From Neoroseomonas eburnea (GTDB lineage Bacteria; Pseudomonadota; Alphaproteobacteria; Acetobacterales; Acetobacteraceae): DNA of 64,000 nt. A program made the position numbers and the translations under genes. Numbering within the stretch: the first letter of the stretch is position 1; every line of letters starts with the position of its first letter. Below the pieces are notes generated by a model. It was not told the origin of the DNA, ran no database searches, and saw only the letters and a program-made list of their open reading frames with translations. The stretch is taken from positions 62,001 through 126,000 of the forward strand of contig NZ_JAAEDL010000017.1 of NCBI RefSeq assembly GCF_018129005.1. The letters are read 5' to 3'. Positions 62,548-64,000 of the stretch are shown piece after piece.

Positions 62548-63684
62548 GTCCAGCGTCTGCCGATACCGCGCAATGGCAAGCACAGTCGCGCCGAGCAGGA
62601 ACACCATCATCGGCCAGATATCCGGCCAGACCTCGGCCAGCGAGTTCCCCTTCAGCATCACCCCGCGCACCACGCGCAGGAAATGCGTCAGCGGCAGCGC
62701 CTCGCCGATCGCCTGCGCCCAGTCCGGCATGCCGCGGAAGGGGAACATGAAGCCCGACATCAGGATCGAGGGCAGGAAGAAGAAGAAGCTCATCTGCATC
62801 GCCTGGAGCTGGTTGCGCGCGATGGTCGAGAACAGGAACCCGACCGCCAGGTTGGCGACGATGAACACCAGCAGCCCCACCGCCAGCACGCCGGGCTCGC
62901 CCACCATCGGCACGCCGAACAGCGTCGTCGCCGCGCCGAGGATCACCGCCACCTGGATCGCACCCACGAGGATGAAGGGCGCGAGCTTGCCGAACATCAC
63001 CTCGGTCGGCCGCACCGGCATCGCCAGCAGGTTCTCCATCGTGCCGCGCTCGCGTTCCCGCGTCATGGCGAGCGCGGTCATGATGATCATCGTCATCGTC
63101 AGGATGGTGCCCATCAGCCCGGGCACGATGTTGTACTGGGTGATGCCCTCCGGATTGTAGCGGCGCTGGATGCGCAGATCGACCGCCGGCGCTCCGCGCG
63201 CGAAGGCCGCGAGCGGCCCGTCCAGCAGCGGCGCCATGGCGCCGTCCACGACGCGCTCGAGCGCGCCCACCGCATTGCCGGTCGCCGCCGGGTCGGTAGC
63301 GTCCGCCATCACCAGCAGGGCGGGGCGGTCGCCGCGCATCAGGTTGCGTCCGAAGCCGGTCGGGATCTCGACGGCGAACTGCACCTCCCCGCGTGCGAGC
63401 ATCGCATCGAGTTCCTCTGCGTCCTGCGCCAGCACCGTCACGCGGAAATAGCTGCTGCTCTGCAGCGCGGTGACGATGGCGCGGCTGAAGGCGCTGTTGT
63501 CCTGGCTCAGCACCGCGGTCGGCAGGTTGCGCGGATCGGAATTGATCGCGTAGCCGAACAGCAGAAGCTGGATGATCGGGATGCCGACGATCATGGCGAA
63601 GGTCAGCCGGTCCCGCCGCATCTGGATGAATTCCTTCACCACCACGGCGACCAGGCGATGCCAGGCGAAGCGTGGCCGCGTCAT
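62545..63684 (-). CDS. ABC-2 type exporter permease (YbhS/YhhJ type)
   Basis: 379 residues. One N-terminal helix (FAMIVGIPIIQLLLFGYAIN), a large extracytoplasmic domain (about 50-180), then five helices with MTRERERGTMENLLAMPVRPTEVMFGKLAPFILVGAIQ, the ABC-2 signature. Such pumps export drugs or lipids with a dedicated ATPase. It overlaps the ATPase gene by ATGA. Confidence 0.9.
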   Translation of the reverse strand: MTRPRFAWHRLVAVVVKEFIQMRRDRLTFAMIVGIPIIQLLLFGYAINSDPRNLPTAVLSQDNSAFSRAIVTALQSSSYFRVTVLAQDAEELDAMLARGEVQFAVEIPTGFGRNLMRGDRPALLVMADATDPAATGNAVGALERVVDGAMAPLLDGPLAAFARGAPAVDLRIQRRYNPEGITQYNIVPGLMGTILTMTMIIMTALAMTRERERGTMENLLAMPVRPTEVMFGKLAPFILVGAIQVAVILGAATTLFGVPMVGEPGVLAVGLLVFIVANLAVGFLFSTIARNQLQAMQMSFFFFLPSILMSGFMFPFRGMPDWAQAIGEALPLTHFLRVVRGVMLKGNSLAEVWPDIWPMMVFLLGATVLAIARYRQTLD

Positions 63685-64000
63685 GCGCCGTTGCCGCGCC
63701 GGTCGTCATCCGCCCTGGTCATCAGGTGGATGAAGGCGTCCTCCAGCGTCGGCGTGCCGCGGCTCCAGGCAAGATCGGCCTCCTCGCGGAACGGCGCCAC
63801 CGCGGCGTCCAGCGCCGCCGCATCCGGCCCGCTGACATGCAGCGTCGCGCCGAAGGGCGCCACCATCGCCACCCCGGGCCGGCGGGCCAGCTCCTCCACC
63901 AGCCGCGTGATCCGCCGCTCGGGCCCGGTGACGTGCCAGGTCGAGAGGCCCGATCCGGCCACCACCTCCTCGACCGTGCCGGTCGCCAGCAGCTTGCCGT
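63681..64000 (-). CDS. ABC exporter ATP-binding protein (C-terminal fragment)
   Basis: The last 106 or so residues, cut by the window edge; no start is visible. GKLLATGTVEEVVAGSG at the edge follows the H-loop region of an ABC ATPase, and the tail GTPTLEDAFIHLMTRADDD is the C-terminal YbhF/CcmA-type motif. It pairs with the ABC-2 permease downstream. Confidence 0.85.
   Translation of the reverse strand, partial: GKLLATGTVEEVVAGSGLSTWHVTGPERRITRLVEELARRPGVAMVAPFGATLHVSGPDAAALDAAVAPFREEADLAWSRGTPTLEDAFIHLMTRADDDRRGNGA

Overview
This 64-kb window is chromosomal DNA from a very GC-rich alphaproteobacterium. Gene content and protein sequences suggest a Roseomonas-like member of the Acetobacteraceae; this is inference, because there is no rRNA in the window. 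Supporting signs are the alphaproteobacterial L36, the FnrL-type regulator, the suf operon led by an Rrf2 regulator, an orphan Bug/TctC binding protein and strong G/C bias at third codon positions. Coding density is high. Many neighbours overlap by ATGA or GTGA, and GTG or TTG starts are common. I see no tRNA, rRNA, prophage, transposase or CRISPR array.

Layout. 1-3 kb: end of a peptide/nickel-type ABC importer (two permeases, two ATPases). 3.3-15 kb: citrate synthase, a degenerate SNase-like protein, SixA with a CHAD protein, a creatininase-family amidohydrolase, a hemolysin-III membrane protein, photolyase with a metallophosphatase, a YeeE/YedE pair behind a palindromic operator, and an MBL/beta-CASP nuclease with an SDR. 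15.4-22 kb: an Fnr-type regulator, OxyR, a DUF533 protein, an acyl-CoA-dehydrogenase-fold protein with the residue signature of 3-sulfinopropanoyl-CoA desulfinase, a cupin sugar epimerase-like protein with a glycosyltransferase, and rpmJ. 22-34 kb: glcD-glcE without glcF, small exported proteins, a tartrate/D-malate dehydrogenase, a small ORF under a Fur-like palindrome, a racemase with two divergent TauE/SafE carriers, a PHB-depolymerase-type esterase and an AMP-forming acyl-CoA ligase. 34-40 kb: MFS carrier and a TetR-controlled RND efflux pair. 40-51 kb: rhodanese, DUF3237, an orphan TctC, an amino-acid ABC importer interrupted by an antisense MORN gene, NUDIX, nitroreductase, ASCH and an NDP-forming acyl-CoA synthetase. 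51-64 kb: SDR, cyclopropane synthase, GNAT, alpha/beta hydrolase, the sufR-BCDSUTA operon, a DUF6152/DUF6644-like pair, and an ABC-2 exporter cut by the window edge.

The most unusual feature lies between the genes. Several families of structured intergenic repeats recur. Family A is a 155-bp multi-hairpin element (three full copies, one shortened). Family B is a hairpin-spacer-hairpin element (two copies). Family C is about 108 bp, with stems that differ between its two copies by paired compensatory changes. Family D is a GC-rich terminator module. A and B have TGATAC/GTATCA-type ends, and in four cases the TGA of such an end is itself the stop codon of the adjacent gene. One D hairpin carries a stop codon in its loop. 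This points to a family of mobile or maintained 3'-end elements acting as terminators or mRNA stabilisers. I found no transposase for them here.

Functional links, as inference: sulfur handling recurs (YeeE pair, possible desulfinase, TauE/SafE pair, rhodanese, suf), and redox or iron sensing is well represented (Fnr, OxyR, Rrf2, Fur-like sites).
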